From assembly GCA_007026445.1 (NCBI GenBank), contig VDMD01000107.1:1-64000 (forward strand): a DNA stretch of 64,000 nt, given 5' to 3'. The translations under genes and the position numbers were made by a program. Below, in pieces: positions 1-11,694 of this stretch. Each line of letters starts with the position of its first letter. The stretch's first letter is position 1. Source of the DNA: Schizophyllum amplum (Eukaryota > Basidiomycota > Agaricomycetes > Agaricales > Schizophyllaceae). Under the pieces are notes generated by a model. That model was given only the letters and a program-made list of their open reading frames with translations. It was not told the origin of the DNA and ran no database searches.

Positions 1-3000
1 ACCAGACTTACTGAACATCGTCAAGAGAGGCCGCAATGGAGGGCCTCAAAGTTGCCGGCGAGGAGGGGTGGATCGGCGGCGAGGTCATTTCGGAGATGAG
101 AACGGTAAGGTCGAGGCCAAATCGAGGGAGGCGATGGCGAGGACGAGGTCGAGGCGAGTAGAACCGCAAGCTGAAGAGGGCAAGGTAAGGTCGAGGAGGA
201 AGTCGAAGAGGGCAAGATACTGCCCCAATCACCCACCTCCCCCGATTGTGACACTACCAGTGTCGCTAACCTTTCCAACCTCCTTAGAATGCATGTCAGC
301 TGGCGACCGACGACTGCCCCAAGAATCGGGGGCTGCAATCGACCTACAAAAAGGCAGAAGATCTGGTGGCGCGTGGACACGCGCTTGCGCTCAGGAGGTT
401 AGACTTTGAACATCCAACGTGCACCCGTTCTTCTGGGCCGCCGAGTTCAGCCCGTCGAGTGCGGTAATCCAAGCTGGAAGTCCGCGGGCATTCATTTCGT
501 TTTGGGACTGTCCTTGTCTGACCTCACCTCAGTGAAGCTTCATGAAGCAATAAGATTTCACACCTTATATCATGCTTAACGCGTGGGGCCGCCGAACACC
601 CCGGGAAATGGACCCAAGAAAATTGAGAACTGCGGGGAAACCGTCAGAAAGTAAGTATGTAGGCCGCGCGGCAAAAAAAAAAAACAAAAAAAAACTCACA
701 TATGCGACCGATCGTGTACGGGAAGTCTGTATATGTTGGTGGATGTTGAGGTCAACCATGTAACATTGTAAGTGTCTTCCACGTCTGGACACCCTTGTTG
801 TAAAGGAAGGCGGCGCCAACGAGCGCGCCTCCAGCGCATCAACCCGCCGCGCTCGTGTCCTGCCCGGGTGCGGCCCTTCTCGAGGACTTCAGGAACGTAG
901 GTATTCGCGCCGTGTCCTCGTAGCATTAGCACTGCCTGCGCTTTGTGAGTCGCTGTGAATAGCCTAGGACGTCAAAACGCACCACCCATCGTGACGCTTG
1001 GCGAGGGAGCGGTCGCGGTCCGGGCGGAGGAGATGGCTTTCGGGGCGTCGGCGAGACTGTTGAGATTCTATGCATAGTCGCGTCAACAATTCTAGATTTC
1101 GAGGGGAAATGGACTTAACTGACAAAGGGGCTAGCAGACTATCTCGAAGGGATCCCGACGATGTGCTTTGTGCGAACGGTAAGCACACTGGTCCACACGA
1201 CTACACGCGCTTTCCCACGTCATGCTGACGCCATGGCAACCTTCTGTGTGGTCTGTGTATATGTGGTAGGGTCAATGGCACCACGTAGGTTATCTAGGAA
1301 TGTGTTAGCAAGCCCCTGTGTCCCTCGGTGGTGAAAGATCTCTCATGATGATGAGCAAGCAAGGCTCACCACGAATTTATGCGATACGTTCCCCGCACAC
1401 GCCTCTGGTCGCTCTGGGTATCTTGACAGGTAATTGCGACACGCCGGTCAGCTGCCGTACATATTGCAGAAGCGTCCGCGGTCACATCAATAGTGACGAG
1501 ATAACTACAGAAATGTAAGTCCGTGAACAGAGCGATGATGGGAGACAACGTAGAACCATGCAGAGGGCGCGCTGCTCCTGTCAAAGACAACACCGCAAGT
1601 GGCCGGTGCAACGAGGACTCACAGTGAGTCGCCCTTGGCGTGGTATGTGATGCATGGGAGCAGTGGGACAAAAGGTAGTACATACTTGGTGATGTCGAGA
1701 CGGACGTTCTCGTGCATGCCTCCGGCGGTCGGCGCGCAGAGGACCGTTGTTGTGTGTCTCGTGTGAGGGTGAAGCCGGGGCCGTTGTATGATCTCCTCGC
1801 GAGACGCCGGCGGGAGCAACGATATGCTCGTTTCCGTCACGTCCTAGGGCAGATGTCAATGCGTGCTCAGTGCAGAATATGATGACGACTCACCTGAGCG
1901 TTGCTCAGACAACGTGCATCCAACGCTACACATCCGCATCCACTCGCAACGGTGAACGCGACGACGGCGAGAGAAACACGTCCGCGGCGGCGTCGGATTG
2001 TTCGCAAGCGTCGCGGGGCGTTGACGACAAGGATCCCAACGTGCTGGGGAGCGCAGGCCGCTGGGGGAGTCGGGGTGGAGGACGAAGTTGAAGATACCGT
2101 TGCAGTGGTGATGCCGGAGCCCGTGATCGCCGGCGCCTTCTGAATGCCAGGCGCAGCTGCGCTGGGGACCTAATACATAGGATATTAGCAATAAGGTCGA
2201 TGTACTTAGTATACGTCGTCAACTCACCTGTGTGTTTTACATGAAGCGTGGGGCGCGGTAGAGGCAGCAAACGCGGCAAAAACGGGGTCTCTTGTACTCG
2301 CGGGGAATGTCTTCTGCGAACGTCGTCAGTGTTGTGGTCAATGTTGAGCCACGGACTACGGTCGCTGTACGTACTGGACTTCGCGGTTGAGTTACTGACG
2401 TGCGACTGTGCCCACACAATCAGTGCACACCGCATGTGTATCAAATCATTCACATAGTGTGAGTATCCAAGCTTCAAGAGCCTATGTCAGCGAGGCCGCT
2501 GATCGTCGAACTAGTTTGATCCCGGAAAATGTGAAGATCTTGATAGCTCAAGATGGTACACATGAGCGAGTGGTTAACTCACCCAAATCCGGTGCAGAGT
2601 CGGAGAGAGGGTGAAGGGGGAGGGGCACTGCGCCATGGAGAAAATGTCGACGGTCCTGGTCAAGGCGTTCACGGTTCGGCAAACCGGCCCGATTGGCCGG
2701 CCGTTCGCGATCAACGTCTCTTGGCCTGCGACCACCATCGCCCTGGCTCTCTGCGGCTGGCGCTTCCCCCCGGAATCCTCCTATCGCAGATCGCGCGCCG
2801 CACAAATGAAGAAGACGATAACTTCGCAGCGGGGATGATGGTGCAGACGACAGTTGCGAACGCGTGCAAACTCGCGGCAGATGCGTGTTGTGCTACCCTC
2901 GCGTCATTTCACTGATATGTACAACACAGCCGCTCCCAGAGCATGAGTGTAGTCGCCCGCGCCCCGGGTCCTTGAAGATCAGCGGTGAGCACGGGATTTG

Positions 3001-3644
3001 ACGCGCGTCGCGCGCGCGGTCTGCGATGGCCAGTCACCAGATTCCACCCCCACAGTCCTGCCTCTCCCGCAACCCCCGATCAAGAGCTGAGCCGCTTGAG
3101 GACTCACCGCACCGGGACTTCGCGGCGAAGCTCTTGGTTGGGGTTCATGATGTAGCCCAAGACTCAATGAGGATAGGCGGAGGTATGGCATGGGCTTCTC
3201 TACAGGTAAGTGCTGCTAATTATCATCAGTATGCATTAAGCTGACGAAGGCGTGGAGCGTCACCCGCGGGCAGCGTTCGATCACCACACATAGCAGCGAG
3301 AGCTGCAGGCGCACCAGCCATTCCACCTCCACCTCGCATCGATCGCGCACATATACACATCACGGTTGGCATGTGCTAGCCAAGGCTGCGAGAGGGCCGG
3401 CGCCTCAAGTTGCGCTCTGCGGGCCTGCCGACACTATAACCTCAACCGTGCCGCTTAGCCCAGACGCACGCGTCATGGCAGCCGTGCGACATATTCACCG
3501 CGTTCCTGAGGCTCGCATCACATCACAAATGTGATGTTAGCCTGCGTACAAAACACACGCGTAGCGGCGTGGAAAGTACCTCGTGCTACTCCTTTCATCC
3601 TCTACCTCTACCATCCTCTACCTCTACCATCGTCTAAGCCTACC
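1..3644. other. No reliable gene; mixed intergenic DNA
   Basis: Open frames here are short, overlap on both strands, and show no continuous splice-compatible protein. Visible features are a 12-base A run near 673, the restriction-like clutter of GC-rich DNA, and a 16-bp tandem duplication of CTCTACCTCTACCAT around 3599-3630. A phrase close to GACTCACCGCACCGGGA at about 3102 recurs near 10046 (there CCTCACCGCACCGGGAA), which hints that parts of 2.6-3.5 kb and 9.6-10.3 kb descend from one repeated sequence. No function is proposed. Confidence 0.5.
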
Positions 3645-4238
3645 ATGCCTTCGGAAAAGTCAGGGGAGAGCGCGCGAGATGCTAGGACCACGGTGTTGAC
3701 ATCCTCAGATCAGGTCAGTAATTTATGAATCCGTCTGCTTCGTCTAATGGCCTACAGCCTGCTGATTCGTCGAGTTCTCGAGGGACGGTGCGCCATGAAG
3801 TCCTCGACTTTGGGCGCGCTCATTCATCGGCTCATAGACCAGCAAAACAGTCATCTCATACGTCCTATTGCCTCTGGTACTTGTCGATTGTCTTGTCGTC
3901 TGTGTATCCGCACTGACCTCGACGGCATAGGTGGGCGACCTCTCTGCCAATCGAGGGCTCACCAGACGCTTTCATGGGGAGAAAGCCTGCCAGTACTGCT
4001 GTGCGTGCGACCTCGAGGACAATAAGTGAGCGTTTTCTGCTATGGCTTCATTCTCCTCTTGTCTCCTGTGTATGCTGCGTCTGCAACAAGCGGTGCACTT
4101 CCTTCCCCATCGGCTCTCTCAGGCTTGCACTCCCGCCGTCAAGGACTTTCCGCACGTCGACTCATTCATCTTCACCTTACTGAATGCGGACTTTGCAGTA
4201 TAGCAAGAGGACTAAAGAGAGACGACGGTGCGCGTTGA
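3645..4238 (+). CDS. Possible small spliced gene, unresolved
   Basis: An ATG at 3645 opens a short exon (MPSEKSGESARDARTTVL...) followed by a good GTCAGT...CTACAG intron at about 3715-3758. Two later blocks also look coding: 3759-3879 and about 3931-4021, the latter ending at a GTGAGC donor whose intron would close at about 4085. The last block stays open to 4238 in one frame and to about 4202 in another. More than one frame is plausible after each junction, so I cannot fix the protein, and no domain is recognised. It could equally be a decayed gene. The 5' end fits a pyrimidine-rich leader (CTCTACCTCTACCAT copies just upstream). Confidence 0.25.
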
Positions 4239-4487
4239 AGATGCATAGCCTGATTGGACCACGATGTCGATAAACTTGGCGTATAGCGCGAATGTGAGGA
4301 GGTATTAGGACACGTACTACGAGCCGCTCCTTGCTCGTCTTCCTTCCCTGCGTTCGACGCCTTTGTGCGCGTGTGGCGTCGGAACCGAGCTTCCCTTCAG
4401 TCACGCCCCGAGACTTACAAGTTTCTGTCACACATCCATGTCAATTCAGGCACTGTGGCCTTGAGCGGCTTAGCGACCGCAGCGCAA

Positions 4488-5042
4488 GCTGAAGCTGAGA
4501 GTCTGGACGGACGGATACAATAATCCGATGAGCGCTGACCAGATTATTGTTGAGAACGAGGTCGTCGGCAGTCGCCGGCCCAGGGCCGGCCCCACACATA
4601 CTGCGTCACATCAGCACCGACAAGCCGGTCGGCCCGGATGGGCTCTCCGTAAGTATTACCGAGCTAGACAGTGCTCTAGAGTCAGAAAAGGATGTAGGCA
4701 GTGCATAGGCGCTGTACGCGCGCCCTGTAGCTTTTTGCGAATTTTTCTGCGCCCTCGAAAGCACGACATTCACGCTGAAGAGCCCCCCCCCCCCCCCCGG
4801 GAAAGCACGAGCCCGCCCATGATGTGACGCGTCTTCGGACTTGAACCGGCGACTGCCGACGAGCAACATCTCGACAGCGTAGCCTGGACGCCAGTCCCGC
4901 CACGACGTTCTAAAGTCAAATTGAGAAGCAGGAACCTCGTGGAGGCACGGTAACTGACGTCGACTTTAGTTTGGAGGGAGCGGGATCCGGTCTATCGACA
5001 GCGCTCAGCGGATTATTGTATTCGTCCAGACTCTGAAGCTGA
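4488..5042. repeat. Decayed inverted-repeat (foldback/MITE-like) element
   Basis: The left arm at about 4488-4540 (GAGAGTCTGGACGG...ATACAATAATCCGATGAGCGCTG) reappears as its reverse complement at about 4996-5042. Inside it, a second pair matches: TCGTCGGCAGTCGCCGG at 4562-4578 and its complement at 4846-4862. The pairs are nested and in the same order, so the whole segment reads as one imperfect foldback of about 555 bp, with extra sequence in the right arm. The loop contains a 16-C run (4783-4798). Two tRNA B-box-like strings occur on the minus strand of the right half but no cloverleaf forms. There is no coding capacity for a transposase. Confidence 0.6.
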
Positions 5043-5346
5043 AATGCTGTAGCCTGGCGTTTGAACCCCGTCGCAATCTGACCCAGCTTGCTTTTGATGA
5101 CAAGATTCGAGCCTACGACCACGACTTCTGATTCTTGCTTTGTCCTCCGCTCTAGATCTCGTACAACCCGAGCTTGCTTTCTTCTGCATATAGTCACATT
5201 TCCGTTCTCCGATTTCTTTGGCTCTTTGAGAGGCCACCCTCATGTGCCATCACATAGCCAAATGTCCGCGTCAAGGCTTCGATCGCGCTTTCCGACACCT
5301 ATCACCCTCAAAGGTACCCTCACGCCGCTCCTCTTGTATCATTTTC

Positions 5347-6834
5347 ATGGCCGTTGCAGAGGCTCTCGACATTCCAGAAATTCTTCAGCAAATTCTCGCA
5401 TCCGAGGTCCTCTCGCGGAGAGATCACAGCAGCGCTACTCTCGTCTCGCGCACCTGGCACCCATCAGCCACTGAAGCCCTTTGGAGGTCTCTGCCGAGTC
5501 TGGAGCCTCTTCTAAGTCTTCTTCCGTCGAACGCGTACTCCTGGACTTCCCAGAAGCGCCGGGCATATGGTCGTAAGACCCTCAAGCTCGTAAGTAGATG
5601 ACCGATGCTCTCAACCCCTGCATATATTAACGGGCATAACAAACAGGGACTTGAGCTGTACCTCACCGACGCTCTGTGCTCGATCGTGGTCGAACGATCG
5701 CGCATGATACGCTTCCTGACACTCAGCTACGACCGCCACATGGTGGAGATGTGCATCCGCGACACCATCGCTTCTCGTGTCAATACGCCCACGGTATCAT
5801 TCCTGTCGGGAGTGCATACCATCTTCATCAAAACTCCCTGGGATTTCTTCCACCCTGACGACACGGTGTATCTTCCACGGTCCCTTGGTCGCGGGTCTGA
5901 GGTTAGGGCGTATCCCGATGCGAACTCTCTGGTCAATCTTCTCCCTCATGTATCCACCGTCTTTGTCGGTGGTTCTGCCCTCGTCCCTCCGACGTATTTG
6001 CGCACCCTGCATATCCAAGGACTACCTCTGGAGGCCATAGTCAAGCTCGTTATGGCGCGCTCCCTGTGGCTCGTCGACGAGCTCTGTGTCGAGCTGGACG
6101 AGATGTCGGACGCCTCTAAGATGGCCATTCTACTCGTAACCATGACGCAGGCATGCAACCACATCCACCGGTTGTACATCCGTATACATGAATTCAGAGA
6201 CAACGAGCCATGGGCTGTGACTTCAGGGGTGTTCCAACTTCTGACGCTGCTGCCCGAGCTGATCGACCTCCACATCGAGGCCCCATTGCGATCCCAGCTA
6301 TCTGATGACGACTGGGAGGTCGCAGCTCGGAATTGGCCTTTCCTAGAATCTTTGCGCGTTATCCCGGGCTCGGATTTTGCTTGGCGTTACAACCTCCCCT
6401 TGGTCACGGGCGCGACGCCGGCTTGCACAGCCAACGCCGTCGCATGCATCGCTCGCGCCTGTCCGCGTCTCCATACGCTGGTATTGCCTGGCATAAATTG
6501 TCGGACCCTCCCATCGCTTGAACAGATCCAGTCGACCGCGACGTATGGTGCGCAGCGTTCGTGGTCTGAATCTCCCCTCCGAGAGCTCGGCATATACGAC
6601 AGCCCCCTTGTCAACCCTGGCGCGTTGGGCGGTTTCCTCCGGCTATTGTTCCCCAACCTTAAGGAAGTGACGTACACACAATTTCCGCGGATTCGTCTGG
6701 CGGACTCGGACGACAGAGCGGAATTGGTAGAGGGCGCATGTAAGGATTTCGAAGCGGAGGGATGGAAAGAGGTGAATAAGTATCTCCAAGGTCCGAGACT
6801 TGTCAAGGTATCAAGGTATATACGTGATGGTTGA
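5347..6834 (+). CDS. F-box domain protein (two exons)
   Basis: Likely substrate-recognition subunit of an SCF ubiquitin ligase; target unknown. Exon 1 is 5347-5589, the intron 5590-5646 (GTAAGT...AACAG, 57 bases, phase 0), exon 2 5647-6834, giving 476 residues. The N-terminus (residues 6-45: LDIPEILQQILA...LVSRTWHPSATEALW) has the spacing of leucines, the R-x-W and the terminal LW of an F-box. The rest is leucine-rich with repeated alpha/beta blocks (CPRLHTLVLPGI, FPNLKEVTY) resembling the irregular LRR region of many agaricomycete F-box proteins. The start was chosen as the first ATG directly before the F-box. Frame and intron are clean, with no lesion. Fungi of this group carry hundreds of fast-evolving members, so orthology cannot be claimed. 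Confidence 0.85.
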
Positions 6835-7077
6835 ACCGTCCATAGGTACTTGTGTTACGCCTTGTAGATGAACTGCGGTTTGATCATAATGTTTGTCGCC
6901 GGAAAGTGGCATATGACGAACATTCATCCTCTTAAGCTCGCGAGCAACGGGCGCCTGACAAGGGTCATCGTGGTTGAAGAAGCTACTAATTATATGACAT
7001 AGATGGGGTGGAAGGAAGGGTGAGGGTTTTGTCTGTCTTCCATTAGATTTGGGCGGAAACGGGAGGGCAGTGGCGCA

Positions 7078-7390
7078 TCACAGTAGCCGAATGCGAGCTC
7101 GAGGATCTGCGTCAATTGTAGCGTCGTATCGCCGGCATTGTGTAGAAAATTTGCTCACGAAGGAAGTCCCACTGGCAACGTTGTTCGAGGACGGAGTCCT
7201 GGCGCTCATCGAGGATGGCCTCGACTTCCTTCTGGGCTTGTTGCGCTCGAAATCGTCGAGGGAGTTATTTAGCTCATCATCAACTGTCTTCTCGCGCTTA
7301 GTTGGCTCCATGCCTCTCCATGCGCGCTAGAGATCCTCGCAGGCGATGTAGAGCCCGTCGTCTAGCTCATCGATCGTCCAGAGTGTAGTC
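7078..7390 (-). pseudogene. Minus-strand coding remnant, unknown family
   Basis: Three adjacent stretches read like protein but in different frames: TLWTIDELDDGLYIACEDL (about 7390-7327), a charged piece starting MEPTKREKTVDDELNN (7311 downwards), and an amphipathic AQQAQKEVEAILDERQ... followed by CQWDFLREQIFYTM (about 7255-7115). Their order on one strand suggests a single ancestral gene with introns or frameshifts. No complete splice path was found and no family is recognised. It is called a remnant because the first block ends in a stop directly before the next. Confidence 0.35.
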
Positions 7391-7661
7391 CCTATTATTA
7401 CTCACAAAAGGCCTATGGAGGACTGAAGGATAACGTCAATAAAACATATATACATGGCAGGCCCAGAGCGCGCGAGCGGACGTCAAAGAGGAGGCAATAA
7501 GACAGCGAGCCTGGGCAAACAGGCACCGAGAGGATAGGACATGCATGTAGAGACTGACGGCATGATTGTACTTACTATACCCGTTTGGGACAAGGACACG
7601 CGTAGTTTACACTTGTTTACTTTACTTTCCGTATTCGTTACCGATCGACGACGCGACTCCT

Positions 7662-7822
7662 CAGTGTCTAACCGCCACTGAGGAGTACGTGCCCGTCTAC
7701 CTACAGTATCTCTATCTTACTGACGTCGCTCCAGATATATTACTTACGCTCGTTCACTAGGTAGCTAGACAGTGTCTAACCGCCACTGAGGAATATAAGT
7801 ATTACTTACGCTCGTTCACTAG
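7662..7822. repeat. Local nested duplication
   Basis: CAGTGTCTAACCGCCACTG and the following GAGGA occur at 7662-7684 and again at 7770-7792. ATTACTTACGCTCGTTCACT plus AG occurs at 7739-7760 and again at 7801-7822. Unit 1 (7662-7760) is thus copied as unit 2 (7770-7822), with about 46 internal bases lost from unit 2. The second copy overlaps the end of the minus-strand open frame at 7802-8314. Confidence 0.85.
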
Positions 7823-8314
7823 CTCCCGCTCCCACTCCCGTTCTCGTCCCTCGCGTCTCCGCTCCCGCTCGGCTGGTTCCCTGCCCCAGAATGCAAAGGG
7901 GACGGGAAGCGAGGCGCGGGTGGCATCGTCGACGACACGAGGGTGAAGGTTGTGCAGAGGATTCAGCGGCGCGTTCCTCACGCCATGCAACATGTCGAGC
8001 GCGAATTTCTCCTTGCGCGAGCCCAACTCATCCAGAATAAGCTCCTCGTTTTTTAGTACGTCGCGCCCTCGGAAGCAGAAGCTCAGGAATGCCGCCTGTG
8101 CGACAGAGAACCAGCTCTGTACTCGCGATCCTGGGCGCGACGAGTTGTAGGCGAGGTGCGCGCAAATGAGATCAGCCAACTGAACGAAGCACACGCATAT
8201 GACGAAGCTAGTAATGTTGCTCTCTTTGGTAGCGCGAATTACAGCTGAAACGGCATGGGGAATCATGAGCGTGCGCGATGAGGAAGCCGGCGAAGAGGTC
8301 GGCGAGCTCGACAT
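7802..8314 (-). CDS. Hypothetical protein, 170 aa
   Basis: A continuous minus-strand frame with an ATG at 8314 (MSSSPTSSPASSS...) runs 170 codons to 7802. The N-terminus is Ser/Pro-rich. The middle (SNITSFVICVCFVQLADLICAHLAY, then WFSVAQAAFLSFCFRG) is hydrophobic enough for one or two membrane or buried helices. The C-terminus is Arg/Glu-rich (EREWERELVNERK) and its last codons come from the local duplication at 7801-7822, so the natural end may differ. No domain is recognised. The frame could extend upstream without an ATG to 8419. Existence as a gene is uncertain. Confidence 0.35.
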   Translation of the reverse strand: MSSSPTSSPASSSRTLMIPHAVSAVIRATKESNITSFVICVCFVQLADLICAHLAYNSSRPGSRVQSWFSVAQAAFLSFCFRGRDVLKNEELILDELGSRKEKFALDMLHGVRNAPLNPLHNLHPRVVDDATRASLPVPFAFWGREPAERERRREGREREWERELVNERK

Positions 8315-10560
8315 GTTCACGGTAGTCAAGGTCTCTTCCACTTCTTCTTCTCCATGCGCACCTTCACCGTCGCTTTGGCCTCGTCCGCTGATAAACTCCT
8401 CGGTTGCGGATCCTCGCACGCTCCGTCATTTATCGCCTTCCTGTCCCGTGAATGGGCGAACACGCACTGAAGTACTGATGGTTTGAACATACCAATTAGA
8501 TCGCGGAGACCATTGGGTGCACAAACACGTCGTACGACGCCGGGCGGACACGGCAGATGCCCGTGGAGCGCGCATTCCCGCTCGTCGGCGTAGCGAGGGC
8601 GATCTGTCCGATGTGTCAGTGACTTTGAGCGGTTATCAATCGGTATGAGTACCGCGGGAGTACTTCAAGGGTCGTCATGCGCTCGAATTCGCCGTAGTCT
8701 TCAGCTTCTCTTTGGCCTCAAGGTCCTCGTCCTTGTCGCACCCGCTTCCGTGATCCATTATCGCGCTGAATTTTCATGCACCCTTCGTACAGAATCCCGT
8801 GTATTACGAGACCTGCTTGTCAGGTTTCGTTTTACCAGAGCGGAATTCAGCACCATCAGTAACACAAAGCGGCACTGCCACATTTCGGCAGTTTCCGGTT
8901 TCCGCTGCTCCGTCTTCCAAAGTTCTTGGAATCTTGTGAAAATAAATCAGCGGCTTCCCTAAAACGTCTGCCATCGTTCTGCGCAAGAATTATGCGAATC
9001 GACCGCGTTGGCGTGGCTCTATTGGGCGAGAAAGAAAACGTGCTCTTAGCTCCGTAGAGCATTTCAAACGCCATCATTTCTGGGCCCCTTTTGGAAGACT
9101 GGCCCGAGACCCAGTCTGCCAATGTTGTTGAGGGCGCCTCGCTTAAAAAGTAAATAGACTTACTTGTATGGGTCCTTTAATTCACTCTATTTTTTTTCGC
9201 TGCGAAATTCCGCCTGCAAAAGGTTGCAGAGCGCCAGAGGTGGTCGACGCTGAACACTTTGATCCCAAAAATGATGGCATTTCGGCAGTTCCCGCAGCCA
9301 GCCAGAAATCGACGGGGCAGACTTCACTTCAGCTCTTGTAACCTCACACCAGCACCACTGGCCTGCTTTCCTTGGTCCAGCATCCCTCCCCCGCCTACAC
9401 CAGTCATAATATCCCGTACACTGAACAAGCTGTGCATGGCTGCGCACAACGCCGCGGCTGCGCGGCGCGTTTCCTAGGCGGGACGGCCTCCTTTCGCACA
9501 TCCCCCCATTCGGCATACCCTCGCACCCTTCAGAGCTAGTGCGAACGGCAATGGCCTCGGGAAGCTGTGGGCAGCAGCGCGCTGTGGTTATAATCAGCAC
9601 GCTCGGGGGAGAGGCAGCACGATTGGATTGCGTTCACTGAACCCACGCCTCACCGACATCGCCGCGAGGGCCTCAGCGAGTGGGCGCGGACGCGCACTGG
9701 AGGTGCATGGTATGGACCACACATAGGTGCGTTGATACCTTCTACCGCAGCAAGCACACGCTAATGTGCGCTCCAGTACGCATTGCCTGATGATCGACGC
9801 AGACATGCGCGCCGATGCCCTAACAGCGCGATCACACATCAACCTCCCCCTCACATAAGACACGACGAGGGCTCCCTCTCCGTGCCCTCCAACCGCCTGA
9901 GGAGTGCGGGAGACCGCCGGAGTCGAAGCGTGCGCGGGATCGCCCTGCGGGGAGCATCCGTATCGACATCTTCAAGGTACACCTTCACTTTGGTCCTATT
10001 CCCCTGGCACCACGTCTAATGTTGAGGGCGACTCGCTTTGAGTCCTCACCGCACCGGGAACTCGCGCTGTTGCCCTTGACAGCCTCAGCGTGTCTTACAT
10101 ATTGTCCCACGTCCTAGCCCGCCTGCCTCTTCACGCGCTGACGCATATATACAGATCTCGCCGGTTTCGGCTTGCCCGCGGACGCCTCCGGAGCAGGCGT
10201 GACGGCTTACCCACGCCCGCCTTACATACAAGAACATCCGGCGCAGCCGAAGACGCTCGCACGTATACCTTGGGGGTTGTTCAATGAGACCTCGAGGTGA
10301 GTTTGAGTTTTCTCGCCGCTACATACACAGGCACTTGCTACATACACAGGCGCTTGCTAACAAGCTCATAGATGACACATACAACATACTGAAGGGTCGC
10401 ATACTGAAGGGTCGCACGCGTTCGGTGCGGCGAACATCGAACATATGATAGCGAAAGTACGCCCCTACGTTTTGCTTGCGCATGCCGCTGACTGACGCGG
10501 AGCGCGCAGATCGTCGGTTTGACGCCATCGTGACGTTGGGTATGGGCACAAATCCGCAAG
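8315..10560. other. Gene-poor interval
   Basis: No frame here looks like a protein over more than about 60 residues. The motif ATTTCGGCAGTT, preceded by an A/G-poor stretch, appears at about 8881 and about 9290 with similar flanks (GCGGAATTC/GCGAAATTCCGC nearby), suggesting two decayed copies of one repeat about 410 bases apart. A short tandem duplication (CATACTGAAGGGTCGCA, about 10386-10420) and a repeated TACATACACAGGC (about 10320-10350) are the only other order seen. Confidence 0.45.
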
Positions 10561-10740
10561 CTGAACATTGCCAGCACCAGCGCCGCGAACGGCGTCAACG
10601 TCCACAGCCGCACTTCATCCTCTCACGCTATCAAGATCACCATCGTACGCCGCAACACTCCCGGCGCTGGACCCGCGAAACAAAGAGGCAACCTCGACGA
10701 GTTTCCCAACGAACTCGCCGTCCCGCGCACGACTGACGGA

Positions 10741-11694
10741 ATGGCCGAATTCAAGTGGCTTGACGAGCAATTCGCGGCACTTGACTCGGCGATCGATGGG
10801 CAAGCCGGATCCTCCTCAGCGATGGCGGAGCGACTGCGTGAGCTCGCGCGTGGTGCGATGCCGCTCTCCGCCCCCGGCATGAAGCGCCAGCTGGACGACG
10901 ACGCGGAGACGCCGCCCGGAAAGCGTCACAGCACCCAAGAGCAGCGTGAGCTCCACGACCTGTGGTGGCAGGCGAACCAGAAGTTGGACGTGCTCCTGGG
11001 CAACGGTCTCCCGCCCATCACGCACGCGTCCTCCGCGCCACCACGCAGGCCCAACGCGCCACCACGCAGGCCCAACGCGCCGCCACGCAGGCCCAACGCG
11101 CTACCACGCAGGCCCGTCGAGGAGGCACTCAAAGAGCCCGTCGGGGAGGCGCTCAAAGAGCCCGTCGAGGAGGCCCGTCGAGGAGGTGCTCGAGGTGCTC
11201 GAGAGGAGTCGGAGGAGTCGGAGCGAGCGAGTGGGGGCGAGATGAGCGGGATGAGTGGGGGACGATGTGCTCGTTGGGAGCGAGAGGCGTGCTCGAGAGG
11301 CGCTCGAGGGCGAGGGGCGCGCAAGAGGAGTGGGGGCGACTGGCGTGCTCGAGACGAGGCATGCTCGAGCCGAGGCATGCTCGCGAGCGAGGAGCGGGAG
11401 GAGCCCGAGAGGCGTCGGAGGAGTGGGAGGAGTGGGAGCGAGAGGCGTCGGAGGAGTGGGAGCGAGAGGCGTTCTCGCGAGCGAGGAGCGAGAGGCGTGC
11501 TCGCGAGCGGGAGGCGTCGGCGGCGCTCCTGGAGCGAGAGGAGCAGGCAGGCTTGCGGGAGCGAGAGGAGCACGCCAGGAGGCGTCGGAGGAGTGGGAGC
11601 AGTGGCGCTCGTGGTGCTCGACGAGGTGGTCGCGAGGAGGTGCTCGCCAGCATCGTCGCGAGAGCGAGTGCATCGGGACGAGGAGAGTGCTTGA
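10741..11694 (+). CDS. Unknown ORF running into the GC-rich array
   Basis: From the ATG at 10741 the frame is open for 317 codons; it is also open upstream without an ATG to about 10534, so an earlier exon is likely. Residues 1-98 (MAEFKWLDEQFAALDSAIDG..., ...STQEQRELHDLWWQANQKLD) have normal protein composition and may form helices. From residue 99 the protein becomes four APPRRPN heptapeptides, then VEEALKEP-type octapeptides, then Arg/Glu/Ser-rich sequence imposed by the repeat array. The natural gene may end or splice out near 11035; the long tail is probably only repeat DNA that lacks stops. No family is recognised. Confidence 0.35.
   Translation: MAEFKWLDEQFAALDSAIDGQAGSSSAMAERLRELARGAMPLSAPGMKRQLDDDAETPPGKRHSTQEQRELHDLWWQANQKLDVLLGNGLPPITHASSAPPRRPNAPPRRPNAPPRRPNALPRRPVEEALKEPVGEALKEPVEEARRGGARGAREESEESERASGGEMSGMSGGRCARWEREACSRGARGRGARKRSGGDWRARDEACSSRGMLASEEREEPERRRRSGRSGSERRRRSGSERRSRERGARGVLASGRRRRRSWSERSRQACGSERSTPGGVGGVGAVALVVLDEVVARRCSPASSRERVHRDEESA
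11035..11118 (+). repeat. 21-bp tandem repeat, four copies
   Basis: Four head-to-tail copies of a 21-base unit beginning GCGCCACCACGCAGGCC occupy 11035-11055, 11056-11076, 11077-11097 and 11098-11118, differing at only a few bases. In the frame of the upstream ORF each copy encodes APPRRPN (last copy ALPRRPV). They mark the edge between ordinary coding composition and the degenerate array downstream. Confidence 0.9.
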